Source of the DNA: Silene conica
Lineage: Eukaryota; Streptophyta; Magnoliopsida; Caryophyllales; Caryophyllaceae
Assembly (NCBI GenBank): GCA_029255685.2
Contig: CM055320.2
Span: 9,162,614 to 9,226,613, forward strand
Direction: 5' to 3'
Length of the DNA stretch: 64,000 bases
Positions 1 to 13,000 of the stretch are shown here, in pieces (within the stretch, counting starts at the first letter, position 1; each line of letters starts with the position of its first letter). The notes under the pieces are model-generated. The model worked only from the letters and a program-made list of their open reading frames with translations. It did no database searches and was not told where the DNA came from. The translations under genes were made by a program, and so were the position numbers.

Positions 1-971
1 AAGCGGGTTGAAAACATTTTATGGAGTTTTTACTATAAATAAAAACAACCCTATTATGATATGAGTAAATTATCAATTACACCCTCGGTTAATACACTTT
101 TTTAAACTTACTCCCACGTCAATTTTTTTATTAAATAACACCCAACTTATTACCTCAGTTCAAAAGTTACACCAAAGCCCATATTCACACGAAAAATTAC
201 TTGAACTGACCATGCCCTCGCGACAATTAACCGCTGACTCTTTCACTGTGCCTCTTCATTTATCAAAACTCGTCACTTTTACCTTGTTCTCAGATTTTCC
301 CAAATAATTCTAGCCTAATTCATCATAATTCATCCTCGTTTATCATAATTCTTCATCATTCATCCATCAAAAGTTCTCAGCAATCCAATACGTAAGTTAT
401 CTTCTATGTTTTGTTATCAATTATTGATTGATTTTTGTTAATTTGCTAATGTCGTCATTTTGTAGTTGTGTATTCTGTTTGTTTTCCCCAATTTGTGTGT
501 TTATGGTCATTCAATTACTTCAATTGCATGAATCTAATTTGTAGGTTTTAATTTTTACGATTTTTGGAAATTATAATTGCTAACCCTAATTTCTAGGTTG
601 TGAATTAGGGAAAATTTGATAACCCTATTTCTGGGTTTTAGGATTCTTTGTATTTAAGTAGCTGCATTAATTAAAAAGAGAACAATGAACAAAAACAATA
701 CTTGCCTTAGAGATTGATTTCTTCAATTGAAATTGGGGAAGAAATTAAATTGGGGGAAAATTGAATAAGAGGATGAATGAAGAAGGGAGGGAGGGATAAA
801 TAGAATAGGCAAGGGCATAATTGTCCTAAAAAAATTACTTTACTCTTACAAAAATGCAAGTGGACATACAAGTGGGACAAAGTGGAGTATCATATGGATA
901 GTGCAACTTGCATTATATGAGAGGGCATTATCCATCCTTAGCTTAACGGATAGTCCCGTTTTCAATAAAAA
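1..971. other. AT-rich intergenic sequence, no gene seen
   Basis: No reading frame of note and no protein similarity that I recognise on either strand. The stretch ends at the host base flanking a Helitron terminus. It may be part of an older repeat, but I could not define its ends. Confidence 0.5.
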
Positions 972-1003
972 CTAGTGTAACACCCGTGAAAATTCACGAG
1001 ATT
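972..1003 (-). mobile_element. Helitron 3' terminus (minus strand)
   Basis: Read on the minus strand, a short hairpin (CGTGAA/TTCACG arms) is followed after about ten bases by CTAG and then a host T. Helitrons end in CTRR after such a hairpin and insert between A and T. The same 3' end sequence, GGGTGTTACACTAGT, occurs at 40251-40265 on the plus strand, so the two belong to one family. The body should extend to the right and be interrupted by the LTR element at 1423. I could not find the 5' TC end. Confidence 0.6.
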
Positions 1004-1422
1004 GTTCAATTTTAATTTTTATAGAGAAGGAACAATTAAGTTGTTAAATATATTAATAACCGAAGTGGTGTATAGGTAAAAAATTTAATAAAAAATAAAT
1101 AAAAAAGTTTATATATAATAAGATATATAAGAACCGTTTGACATATAACTTGAAAGAGCGAAAAATAAAATTAAAAAATGGGAAGTTATGACTTTCTAAT
1201 AAATGGGGTTTTAATTAAATAACTGAAACAAATGGTTTAATAAACACTTATGATTTAAAAATAAAATAAATTATTAAAATTAAGTAATCTAAATACGTTC
1301 TTCTGGAATAAAACAAAATTATTAGAACCCGACTTTAATCAATTATTGAGTATAATAAGTTAAAACAATTTGAAAAATTTGTTGAGAACCCGACTTTAAT
1401 TAATTATTGAGTATAATTAAAC

Positions 1423-2669
1423 TGTTGGGAAATGTGTCCTCAACAATAGTGCGATCACGTAATTAAATCTCATGACGAGAATGCGCAGGGGATGATACGA
1501 AATTATATTAGTCAACTGACCAACATTGATCGGTAATGATTGGCTAGCTAGAGTTTGACATTACTGTAGTATGACGGTGGTGGTCAGTTGATCCCTTTAG
1601 GTCACACCTATAGGACAATTCCCTTAATTGATAAGATGATCAAATGTATATTGATACGAGTTGATCATATTCCTTAAACTCGTATACCGAGAAATCAGAG
1701 GTTAAATCTTGTTGTAAGATTTATGTTTATAATTGAAACGTGTCAATTGTTAAACAATGAACGACATTTTATAATATCGTAATTAGAATGAATCGAGTTA
1801 AAATTATTACAAAAGTTGTAGATCGTATTGACGATTATTATGAGTGACCATTTTATATATTGGTAATTACGAATTACTTGTCAACTAGATAAATGTGATT
1901 TATTTAATTTATAAATAATATTTATTTGATAAATATGTATGTTTTAAATTAAAACAATTGTATTTTATAAAATTGTGACATATTGTATGTCACATAACAT
2001 ACACTTGTAAGATTGACAAAATATAAAATTAAGTCCATATTATGGCTTAAGTGGGACGGCTAGTGGGTGGTTGTGGGTGATTAGTGTATGATAAATACAC
2101 CTTAATCATTGTGTTTAAAGCATGCCTTGGAAACACTACCTATGGCCACCCTAAGGAGCATGGGTAAGATAAGATGTCTCCCCTTTGTTGCCCCCCATAC
2201 CCGGCCACCCACAACCCAAGAACAAACCACATAAATATTGTGATATGCTCACAAGATATTCATTCTAATGTTTGGCAAATTTTTCTAAGGTGAGAAAAAT
2301 ATAACATCAAATCCTCTAAAATTATTATTGAGATAATAATAATAATACTAATATTAATAAGTCATATTAGTGTTTAATTCTATACAAAGATTGGAATTTA
2401 TTTAAGGAAAAACCGATTCTTGCACTAGCATACTCAAGGTTTCGGTTCCATTAAGGGTGTCTTGGGTGCATCATAGAGGAGGTGTTCTTGTTGAATACTT
2501 TGGAGGATCATCCTAGCATTACTTTGAACCGTGAGTAAGGGTTCAAATCCTTTTATTTCCGCATAAGTTTTAGCATGCATAAGATCAAAAAATATATTAA
2601 TTAAAATGTTAATTAAAATTTATTTAGTATGACTAAAATCTTTAGGTTTTGAGATTATTAAACCTAACA
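1423..2669 (+). repeat. 5' LTR of gag-only element A
   Basis: 1247 bp, TG...CA, nearly identical to 8420-9666. It should carry the promoter and polyadenylation signals; I did not assign a TATA box with confidence. Confidence 0.93.
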
Positions 2670-2671
2670 AT

Positions 2672-2682
2672 TGGTATCAGAG
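2672..2682 (+). other. Primer binding site of element A
   Basis: TGGTATCAGAG begins two bases after the LTR end and matches the complement of the initiator methionine tRNA 3' end, the usual primer of plant copia elements. Confidence 0.85.
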
Positions 2683-5111
2683 AAACAAGGTTGTTTGCAT
2701 GCTTTTCGTTTAATTTTTACGAAGTTATTAGGATAACAAAAATAAAATTGATATTTCATTTCGTATATGATATGGCCGAAATAATTTATGCATGAATACC
2801 TACTGATTCTAAATGTATTTTAGGATATTTGGAATATATTTTGCATATATATTGTTCACTGGTATTTTTTATTTTCGGTTTTATGAATTTTCAATGGTTA
2901 AAAATGTTTATTTTTGGGAAAAATAGTTAAAATAAGCTTCTGGCCGAGATTTTTCAGTATATTTTCACATGTATTTCCTATGATATGAATATGATTTTTC
3001 GTACATTATGGAGTTAAAATACATGGTTTATGAATTTTAAATGTTAAAATGCCATAAAATGAATAAAAATGGGTTTGTATAGTTATATTTCGAATTTGAC
3101 TATAAAACTTTATGAGTATGTCACATGCAATATTTAAAATGTATGCTAAATTTTCCAGAAATTTATCTCATATATTGCATTATTATTGATTTTTAATGTA
3201 AAAATCGGGTAATTAGTGACATTATTTCGACTTTAATATTTTAAGTTGGAATTTGGCCATAAAAATTTAACACGATGTCATATATATTATTTCCAGCATG
3301 TATGAAAATTTCGAGATTTTTATTTAATTTTATGCTTGAGAAATAATTTTAATGGTTAAAATTGTACGATATATGACGTAAATCATTAAAAATAGCAATA
3401 ATTGTTAAAATGGCCGGAAAATTTAACCCATATTAATCATATTTGATATGTTCATCACCATATTTTTCTTGGGAGCCAAAAGTTTCTGTTTTATTTAATT
3501 TTTATTTGTTAAAAGTTACATTTAAAATTGAATAATAAGAGTCATTTTAATTAAAATTTCGGCTATTGGGCAATGTGCCATTTAATTTTCTGTCCAATTC
3601 AGGTTCTTAAAGTATTTTGGAAAGTGTAAAAATATTATTAGTATTTTATTTGCATTTATGGAGTTAATTATTTAATTTTCCGACTTAAAATGCTCGTTTT
3701 ACGTATTATTTTCGAAATAAATATTAAAACCGTATAAATACTAATATTTTAAAGTTCTGAAATTTTAAGAACATTCTAGAATTTTCAAAATTTGAATTTT
3801 GAATTTTTCGAAATTTTTATGACTCTTTTTTATTTTATATTATTTTTCCCATAAAACCGAGTAATACCGAACAATATTATAATATTAAGTTAAGTCATGT
3901 TCAAAGTTTGAGTAAGACTAAATTTTGAAACCTAAAAGAGTTGGGATGATTAACTTAAGAGTAAATTCCGATTCACATAATGCAAGTGTTTTTAATCGTT
4001 AAAACACGCAATTCCATAAAACCGAGGTATACGATAACTATTTAAATAAATGATATTTAAATAGGACGATTTGGCTTAGGGTTTGCATGTTAGTTCATAT
4101 TCATAAGCATTGCATATTTTAATTATGATTGTCATGATTTTATTTACGTAATTTTGGATTATGTAATTTACTTAGTATGACCTTAGTTTTTAAATCGATA
4201 TTTCCCGTAATGTAAGGGGTTATCGATTCGGATGTAATTAATGTGATCTCGTATCACTTTATTTATTGTTTTCTATTTTATAATGTATGAAGTAGACTAG
4301 AAAATTTATATTTTTGTAAATTCCGGAGATCCTTGAAGACGATGCCATTCGGAAAGGAGTTCCGACCAAGACGGTGTTTACCTTGGGAAGCGTGCCTCGT
4401 GAAGTTCAAGGGACCAAAGGAGTTGGTTTCCGAATTTGTACTTTTGTTATTTCTTTTCTAGGAAAGGCCATACTAGGGTTTATTATTTTATGATTTATTT
4501 TGCTTTATATGTTTGCATGCATAGCCAAATCGTCATACATCGTATCATGCATGTTTCGACCTAGTCGACCTAGTCTTTTATTTTATCGATAATTCACCGA
4601 CTTAGTTCACTTAAAACGGAGATAGATAATAATTTGACTAGATCTCTTACATATAAATATTGAGACTTAGCCTTACCAAAAAGTAGAGACCCATGAATCC
4701 CTTCTTCACAAGAATGTAGGCTCGGCTACACCGGGGTACTAAAATTGTCACGTTGGGTAAGTGGGGTAATAAGATTACACCTTGAAATTTGGTTGATCTC
4801 AACGAAAGTATTCGTAACCTTAGTTGCAATAAGTTCGGGCTAAAGACGATTTTTAGAAAATTGTCGACCGAGAGTTCTAAGGTAGAACCGATTAAAAGGT
4901 TAATCCACCAAATTATACCAATAAGGGTTGAATCGGCTATACCGTACCCGGATTAGTATGGGTTTGGGTCTCGGAATTGTTTACTTAACTGGGTAAGAGA
5001 TCATTAAGTAAATAACTAAACTTGTTTAAATTTAAATTTAATTACGAGTTTTAAAATATGATGTTGTTTTAATTCCTTTATTTTATTGTAGTTTAATTTT
5101 CAACATCATCA
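2683..5111 (+). other. Long non-coding leader of element A
   Basis: About 2.4 kb with no sustained reading frame between the primer site and gag. It corresponds along its length to 52517-54940 (reverse strand) in copy B. Retention of such a long leader in both copies suggests a role in packaging, dimerisation or translation; that is inference. Confidence 0.7.
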
Positions 5112-6133
5112 ATGGCAACCAACGCTCAACCTCTCACTAACGTTTCATGGCTTCGATCCTTTATGGATCGTTGCAAACTCGATAAACATGGTTCCAATTT
5201 TAAGGATTGGGATGCGCAATTACTTTTGGCCGCTCAAGGTGACGATAAGACTCGTTACATATCCGAAGCCGCTCCGACCGCTCCGACCGCTCGTTCCGCG
5301 GTCCAAACTCGTGAGGCCTATGAAGCCTATAAGAAAGAGTCCTCCGCTCTTAAAAATGTGCTTATCTTCTCCATGGAGCCGGATCTCCAAAGGAGTATGA
5401 TCAAGTTAACCACATCATATGAGATATACACCAAACTTGCGACAATGTTTTCGCAAACTCCAAGGGTGATTTAATATGAGGCGGCTTCCGCCTTCTTCGA
5501 CATTTGCTTGAAGGAGGGGCAAAAGATAAGCCCTCATGTACTCAAACTAGTTTAGCTCGCGGAGACTCTAAAATTACAAGGAGTTGATGTTCCCGACTCA
5601 CTCATCATTGACCGAGTCCTTCACTCTCTCAATAAGGTGAAATCGTATGCTCAATTCCGGGTGAATTTTAATATGCGAAATCAAGAGACCACATTGGATG
5701 AATTGCATAAGATGCTTGTCCAAGCCGAGAGGGATATGGGACTTCATGAAAGTTCCACTAAGGATGTTTTGAACATCGAGAAGAAAGGGAAAACGAACTT
5801 CAAGAGGAATGCCTTCAAAGGCAAGGGCAAGAAAACGTTCAAGCCCAAATCGACCAAAGAAAAGACCTTTTCGAAAGGCGCTTCCACCTCGTCTTCAAAA
5901 TCTGAAGACAAGTGTCATTATTGCACGAGGTTAGGACATTGGAAGCGTAATTGCCCCAAATACTTAAGCGATCTCAAAAATGGAAAGGCAACCGCCGTAG
6001 GTAATAATTCTCGTTTAAATTCATGTTATTTTATCAACTTATGTATAGTGATACAAATTGTTGATATTTACCCCTTTTTAATTGTTTTAAAGGGCCACCT
6101 CCTAATGACAAGGGCAAGGAGAAGGAAGCATGA
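5112..6133 (+). pseudogene. Copia-type Gag, inactivated by two nonsense codons
   Basis: The frame starts at ATG 5112 and corresponds codon for codon to the intact Gag of copy B. It contains a copia-type gag domain (UBN2-like), a basic Lys-rich segment and a CCHC zinc knuckle (C-X2-C-X4-H-X4-C) near residues 268-281. Two in-frame stops break it: TAA at 5472-5474, where copy B has Gln121, and TAG at 5553-5555, where copy B has Glu148. A probable intron at 6001-6092 (GT...AG) follows a one-base partial codon; splicing would append a short Pro/Lys/Glu-rich tail ending at TGA 6131-6133. The same splice geometry is present in copy B. Gag would coat element RNA in cytoplasmic particles, but this copy cannot make full-length protein. 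Confidence 0.88.
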
Positions 6134-8419
6134 AGTTCCTTACTTGGATGACTATGGTAGCATCCAATTGATTGAAGACTTAAGAGCTAGGCTCTAATTT
6201 TCATTATTGTCTTCTTTCATATTTTGCATTTTAGTTCATAGAACAATTTACTTTCTTGTAAGACAAAGATTTGAATCCAAACAATGGTTGTATTTTGGAT
6301 ATTAGTGACTTGGTTTTCAACCCAAGTCACTACTTTTGTTCTTAATCAATTCCTTGATTCCTAAAATGAATTGCATGCCTTGTTAAAACATGAATAATAG
6401 TGATTTTTATCACAAAATCAGAAACATTGATACGATCAATATAATATAATCAAAGTGTTGATTAAAACGGAGAACTACACCACATGAGATACTTTCAATC
6501 AAATTGAGACATCATTAATTCATTATATGATGATCATTTTAAGTGAAAATCAGAATGAGTTCAACACATCTATAAAACTTTTAAATCATTCACATACATT
6601 GGTTTAATCGAAAATTACCATCCTTATACAAATAAAGGTTATTGTTAAAAGGATAGAGTGGGAGAAAATATTTCGCCCGCAAACCAATGATATAAATACA
6701 GGATCTTAGAGAAGAATCCTACATGGGAGTCTCAAGAAGAACCCTAAGTGAATGAATAAAAGAAACTACGAGAGGACACTGAAGAAACTACGGGAGGACA
6801 CAAGAGGAAATGTTCCTTATGTTCATTGTTTCGAAGAGAGGATATAAGGAAACCCCGTATGAAATCGGAAGGAAAACGGTTCCTTAACAAATGATTTTTC
6901 TAAAATTATAAGATAAAAGAGAAGAAAACATCTCAATTCTCTCAATGTAGTTATAAGGGAATATCATGTCATTTTCGTCTCGAGGAAACGAAGACATGAA
7001 AGATGTGATGTTGATTGAATGGAGGTAGATCACTATAGGGATAGTGATAGTAATAATGATTCAAGTGATAGCAAAAGATTCATATGCGAGAAATAAAAGG
7101 TTCATTTAAAAATCGAGTAATGTTGTTTTTAGTGGGAGCGATATTCATTAAAGAATTGAACGTACCATTTAGAGAGAATGAGCGATTCTTTAAAGTGTAA
7201 AGAATAAGAGGTTCTCAATTCTAGATGAACAAACACCTTATATCATACGATGATGGAGCTTCACGGGAAGGTTTATTATATTGATAATAAAAGGTCGCCC
7301 ATTAGAAATCAAATGGTTTTTGATCTAATAGCCAAGATGATTGAAAATAGTAAGAGTGATGAAATCATAAATAACTACTATATAGATTTCAGTACATGAG
7401 TGACTAGGTAAAATCGAGTGATTCTTTAATCCCTCTAGTATATCAATACGTCACGAGTTATAAGATAACAGTGGGAGCTTCCCTCAGGAAAGGAAACTCA
7501 AAATCTAGAAGGAGTTCTAGATATGTACTCAAATAAGATCATATTATGCGAGATAATAAGAGATGGAAGGAGACCAAAATTTGTAAGTTTTAGAATCACG
7601 AATAAAAGGTTTATTCGTAAAACATTGATACAAATTGATGATCGTGCATCAAATGCAATGTAATAGTATTGACTATTTTTGCATGACAATGTCATTTGAG
7701 TTATAATTAACTCAAAATAAAAGATACTCTGTCAGAATCCAAATGGGTTGTAAGAGACAATTTTGAACCCCATAAAGTGAACTGGATTGACTTAGTATAG
7801 CCCCTAGACGCTTATATGAGGTGACAACTCAAAGCGACTGGAATGTGAGGCGACTGATGGCAAGTTCAAGTGCCATAGAGTCATATGTGATAACTAGTCG
7901 ATCACATAGGCTGACTGCAAGAGACACTCTGTCGGGCAAAGTGACCGCTTATAGAGTTCTGGAAATTTTATGATAGCCGGGTCGTGGCAAGAGCTCTAAT
8001 AGTATTCTTGTGAGTCAATTCTTAGACTAAAGACTACTCTCCCAAGATGGTACAGATTTGGCAAAACCTTGATCCATTCTCTACGACTTTTCGTAACTGG
8101 AGTCAAATGGAATTGCTTTGGGTTGTGACTGACTGTGACTAGTTGAAGGAAGTAGTACGATAGAAATTGTCCACCCCTTGTCAGGGTTGTTCAAATCTCA
8201 AGGCCACTCGAGGAGAAGTTAACTGGAAATGCGTGGCCACGCCCGGAAGGTATCTATGGTAGATAATTCCGGTCAAACAGTTATTCTCCAGATCGAGGAA
8301 ACCACTCCTGATATGATCGAATGCAAGTACGACCTCGGAGAGACACCTTGCATTAAGTGGGAGATTGTAATAGGACACGAGAATTGGTGACGCACACTTG
8401 TCGAGGACAAGTGGGAGAT
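6134..8419 (+). other. Non-coding 3' internal region of element A, with polypurine tract
   Basis: Occupies the place where pol would be, but has no pol similarity and only short chance frames. The last ~700 bases match 49122-49810 of copy B in reverse. A near-perfect palindrome at 7858-7875 (TGGCA stem) recurs at 49663-49680. It ends in the purine tract just before the right LTR at 8420. Confidence 0.75.
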
Positions 8420-9666
8420 TGTTGGGAAATGTGTCCTCAACAATAGTGCGATCACGTAATTAAATCTCATGACAAGAATGCGCGAGGGATGATACGAAAT
8501 TATATTAGTCAACTGACCAACATTGATCGGTAATGATTGGCTAGCTAGAGTTTGACATTATTGTCGTATGACGGTGGTGGTCAGTTGATCCCTTTAGGTC
8601 ATACCTATAGGACAATTCTCTTAATTGATAAGATGATCAAATGTATATTGATACGAGTTGATCATATTCCTTAAACTCGTATACCGAGAAATCAGAGGTT
8701 AAATATTATTGTAAGATTTATGTTTATAATTGAAACGTGTCAATTGTTAAACAATGAACGACATTTTATAATATCGTAATTAGAATGAATCGGGTTAAAA
8801 TTATTACAAAAGTTGTAGATCGTATTGACAATTATTATGAATGACCATTTTATATATTGGTAATTACGAATTACTTGTCAACTAGATAAATGTGATTTAT
8901 TTAATTTATAAATAATATTTATTTGATAAATATGTATGTTTTAAATTAAAACAATTGTATTTTATAAAATTGTGACATATTGTATGTCACATAACATACA
9001 ATTGTAAGATTGACAAAATATAAAATTAAGTCCATATTATGGCTTAAGTGGGACGGCTAGTGGGTGGTTGTAGGTGATTAGTGTATGATAAATACACCTT
9101 AATCATTGTGTTTAAAGCATGCCTTGGAAACACTACCTATGGCCACCCTAAGGAGCATGGGTAAGAAAAGATGTCTCCTCTTTGTTGCCCCCCATACCCG
9201 GCCACCCACAACCCAAGAACAAACCACATAAATATTGTGATATGCTCACAAGATATTCATTCTAATGCTTGGCAAATTTTTCTAAGGTGAGAAAAATATA
9301 ACATCAAATCCTCTAAAATTATTATTGAGATAATAATAATAATACTAATATTAATAAGTCATATTAGTGTTTAATTCTATATAAAGATTGGAATTTATTT
9401 AAGGAAAAACCGATTCTTGCACTAGCATACTCAAAGTTTCGGTTCCATTAAGGGTGTCTTGGGTGCATCATAGAGGAGGTGTTCTTGTTGAATACTTTGG
9501 AGGATCATCCTAGCATTACTTTGGACCGTGAGTAAGGGTTCAAATCCTTTTATTTCCGCATAAGTTTTAGCATGCATAAGATCTAAAAATATATTAATTA
9601 AAATGTTAATTAAAATTTATTTAGTATGACTAAAATCTTTAGGTTTTGAGATTATTAAACCTAACA
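8420..9666 (+). repeat. 3' LTR of gag-only element A
   Basis: 1247 bp, the same length as the left LTR; starts TGTTGGGAAATG, ends CCTAACA, followed by the TSD TAAAC. Confidence 0.93.
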
Positions 9667-9959
9667 TAAACGTTACAGGATTTGTCATGATCACCATTTA
9701 TGAAATTGAAAAAAAATTGTTGAGAATATTGAACACTTTTTTAGAAATTGTTTTACAGGTTAAAGATGGACGATAAATGAAGAAGAAAGTGAAAGAGATT
9801 TAAGAGGTAAAAAAATTAGGTGGAAGACAACTGTTATTTTCAAGAAGTTTATGGAGAATACAAAAGATTTATGAAATAATGAAATGAATTGGAAGAATTC
9901 CCTGAGTCGGTTTTTTGATAAGGTGGATGGTTCCACAAAATTGATGGTTAATTGTTATT

Positions 9960-10872
9960 GGTATTTTGTAATATTAAGCTTTTTTATTAGGTTTTGAGAA
10001 TTGATATCCATATTAATTAATATGGTTATATTTTTTAACATGGTTAGTTAGGTGGTTGTATAATTAATTTAGCCTTTTGTTTGGTTTTCAGAATTGATAC
10101 TCATATTAATTAACACGGTTAATTAGGTGGTTGTATAATTAATTTCAGTTTTTTATTTGGTTTTTGAGAATTGCTACCCATATTAATTAACACGGTTAAT
10201 TAGGTGGTTGTATAATTAATTTCAGTTTTTTTATTTGGTTTTGAGAATTGGTACCAAATTAATTAACATTGTTATATTAATTAACACGATTAATTAGGTG
10301 GTTGTATCATTAATTTCAGTTTTTTATTTGGTTTTGTGAATTGGTACCCATATTAATTAACACGATTATATTAATTAACATATTAGGTGGTTGTATAATT
10401 AATTTCAGTTTTTTATTTGCTTTTGAGAGATGATACCCATATTAACTAACACGGTTATATTAATTAACACGGTTAATTATGTGGTTGTATAGTTTTTATT
10501 TGATTTTGAGAATTGGTACCATATTAATTAACATGGTTATATTAATTAACACGGTTAATTAGGTGGTTGTATAGTTTTTATTTGATTTTGAGAATTGGTA
10601 CCCATATTAATTAACATGGTTATATTAATTAACACGGTTAATTAAGTGATTGTATAATTAATTTCATTTTTTTATTTGTTTTTTTAGAGATGGTACACAT
10701 ATTAAATAACACGGTTATATTAATTAACACGGTTAATTCGGTGGTTGTATAATTAATTTCAGTTTTTTATTTGGTCTTGAGAATTGGTATACATATTAAT
10801 TAACACGGTTATATTAATTAACACGGTTAATTAGGTGGTTGTATAATTAATTTCAGTTTTTTATTTGTTCTA
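9960..10872. repeat. AT-rich minisatellite, about 10 copies of a 77-95 bp unit
   Basis: The phrase TTTTGAGAATTGGTACC followed by ATTAATTAACACGGTTA and GGTGGTTGTATAATTAATTT recurs about ten times. Unit length varies because an internal ~20 bp block (TATATTAATTAACACGGTTA) is present once or twice. It lies between two Helitron ends, where minisatellites are common. No gene. Confidence 0.85.
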
Positions 10873-11698
10873 TTTCGCTGATGTGGAAAGATGACCAACA
10901 CGGTTTTGCATGATTGGCTAAAACAAAACATAATTTCTGAGGTTGAATGAGAGAGCTTGAATATCCTTATTCTTGCACCACATTGTGCCATATAGGCAGA
11001 AATACAAGATTCTTTTATATGTATAATGATTTGTGAAACTTCATTCATTTTAACATAATGTAGAAAGTTGTGCAAAATGACATCTTCATAAATAAACGAT
11101 AGTACTTAATCTAGGGGGTTAGTAAGGGCACTCGTACTCGTTGGCGATCAAAAATTACTAAATTTGTAGGTAAAATTTTCAACTTTCTCAAAATTTCACT
11201 TATACCATCAACCGTTCATCTACGTTGAGGTTATTTTCTGGCTTTATGCCACGGTTCATAGATAAACATTATCATACAAAATAATCGAGCTCCATATAAT
11301 TTTGACAGTCTCCATCATATCACTAGGACAGAGTATGGATCGGGTATCTGATCCGAAACCCTACTTCGAATCGGATATCCGATCCGAAAATCCAAAATTT
11401 TAGTATCCATGATCTGATCCGAAATGTTCGGATATCCGAAATTTGGTATCCGAAAATTTCGGATCAATTATCCGATATCCGAGATCCGATCAATGTAAAT
11501 ATATATTGTCAAAACTGTAATAAAAAAGAAAAGTAGCGTAATAAAAATGAAAATGTGGGTTTGTGAATGTGGAATTGTAGATTATTAGTTTTGTTAACGA
11601 AAAGAAATTAAAATTTACGGTCTTGTAGACGAGGGTTATTTATGGTTTTGTAAATGACGGTTATTGAGTGAAATGAAATTAGCTAGTGTTATTTAATA
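10873..11698. other. Intergenic, no gene; palindromic CGGATATCC cluster at about 11335-11500
   Basis: No coding signal. The stretch 11335-11500 is dense in GATCCGA and CGGATATCC words and is strongly self-complementary. The same word set recurs at 17330-17575. Confidence 0.55.
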
Positions 11699-11726
11699 CT
11701 AGTTTTTTTGCCCGTGCGTTGCACGG
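11699..11726 (-). mobile_element. Helitron 3' terminus (minus strand)
   Basis: On the minus strand the hairpin CCGTGC-AAC-GCACGG is followed by GGCAAAAAAA and CTAG, then host T. This is a clear Helitron 3' end, related to the plus-strand end at 40860-40893. The element would extend to the right; its 5' end was not identified. Confidence 0.7.
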
Positions 11727-13000
11727 ATACTAAAATAAGTTGCAATTATAGTGTATTGTACTACTTATTTTAGTTGTAAAACATTCACCGTGCATTTAAG
11801 ATTTGGTATATTATCATTTTGGATTTTAGTCATTTAATAACTTAATTTCATGTCTATAGTGAGAGATACTGAGATAGTAGGGAACAAATATATCTTTTGA
11901 TCACCAAAACCTTTTTAGGCTAGGAAATGATGAGCATATCTTTTAAATTACACTCGTAAACTTTAAAGAGTAATCCTTTTCGTTAAGTACTCTTCTCATC
12001 CAGCTAACCAACTTAACCATCAAGATCAATTTTAAAGTGTATCCCTAGAAATCTCAGCATACTGACATTTACTTGTACTACTCAAATCACACTCTTCAAT
12101 GTCGGAGAGTAACTCTAGCCCTAGGACACTTACTTCCTCCCTCAAGACCTATCTATCCCCACCCTAAAAAAATAGGTACATTTAATGTAAAATCAACCTC
12201 ATCCTATAACAATCAAAATTAACTATACATACATGTTATTTTAGATATTTTTAACCTATTTTTACAACATCCGTGCCTATGTCTTTTTTACAAAATAGAA
12301 CCTTAAAATAAAATTTATATACATACTTTCTCAGTTATCTTAATCATTGCCTTGGTGTAAATGTACCTTTTTTCCACACTATTTAGGTCTACATTGCACC
12401 CTTCCCACCCAATTTACCAACTTGATCAACTTGACCAACAGAATCAACCGTATTTCTAAACAACCCTAACCTATAGAGATTTTCTTGTACAACCCAAATC
12501 ACACTCTTAAAGGTCGGAGAGTAACTATATCCCCGAAGACACTTACCTCTTGCCTCAAGACCTATTTACCCCATCCCTAAAAAAATGACACATTCAATGT
12601 AAAATCAACCCCTACCTATAGACAATGTCCCACTATAAAGAATAAATATAAAATATGGAGGAACGGAAATAAATAAGGAATATAATAAACTATAATCTAA
12701 TAATCTGATTAAAAAAATTGATCTTTTTATGACATACTCTACCCTTCTCGGAAACACCTTTCATTCGTCGTTTTTTTGTTGTTTATGAAATACCTTCTAA
12801 TACCTACTTATGTTTCATCTCATTAACACAATAATTCCGCTTGACTCATCTACATCATTTTGTTCTTTATTATTTATATTTATATTTATACTCCTTAAAT
12901 TGTAATTGACAAATTGTTAAATGTCGGAGATTAACCCTACCCCTTAAGATACCTACCTCCTCCCTCAAAACCTATCTATTCCCACCCCCGTAAAAAGTAC
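11727..13000. repeat. Degenerate tandem repeat, about 410 bp period, three copies
   Basis: The phrase GTCGGAGAGTAACT followed by CTCAAGACCTATCTA and CCCACCCTAAAAAAAT recurs with drift near 12100, 12510 and 12925. No protein is encoded. This may be the interior of the Helitron whose 3' end is at 11699. Confidence 0.6.

Larger units (their letters stand above)
1423..9666 (+). mobile_element. Gag-only (TR-GAG-like) LTR retrotransposon, copy A
   Basis: Complete element of 8244 bp with two 1247 bp LTRs that begin TGTTGGGAAATG and end CCTAACA. A 5 bp target duplication, TAAAC, lies at 1418-1422 and 9667-9671. A primer site beginning TGGTATCAG follows the left LTR, and a purine tract (AAGTGGGAGAT) precedes the right LTR. 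The only coding region is a copia-type gag at 5112-6133. No protease, integrase, reverse transcriptase or RNase H is visible in any frame, and the 2.4 kb leader and 2.2 kb 3' region are non-coding. The LTR pair shows roughly two dozen substitutions by eye, so insertion is fairly recent but older than copy B. Known gag-only plant families (TR-GAG, BARE-2-like) depend on partner elements; that this one does is inference. Confidence 0.9.

Noticed and set aside
8181-8512. Short minus-strand frames here, and the similar plus-strand frame at 49163-49360
   Set aside because: They are the same non-coding block of the gag-only family seen in both copies. Similarity comes from nucleotide conservation, not from a recognised protein.
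9960-10872. CRISPR-like array
   Set aside because: The repeats are long, AT-rich and contiguous without unique spacers, and the genome is plant; it is a minisatellite.
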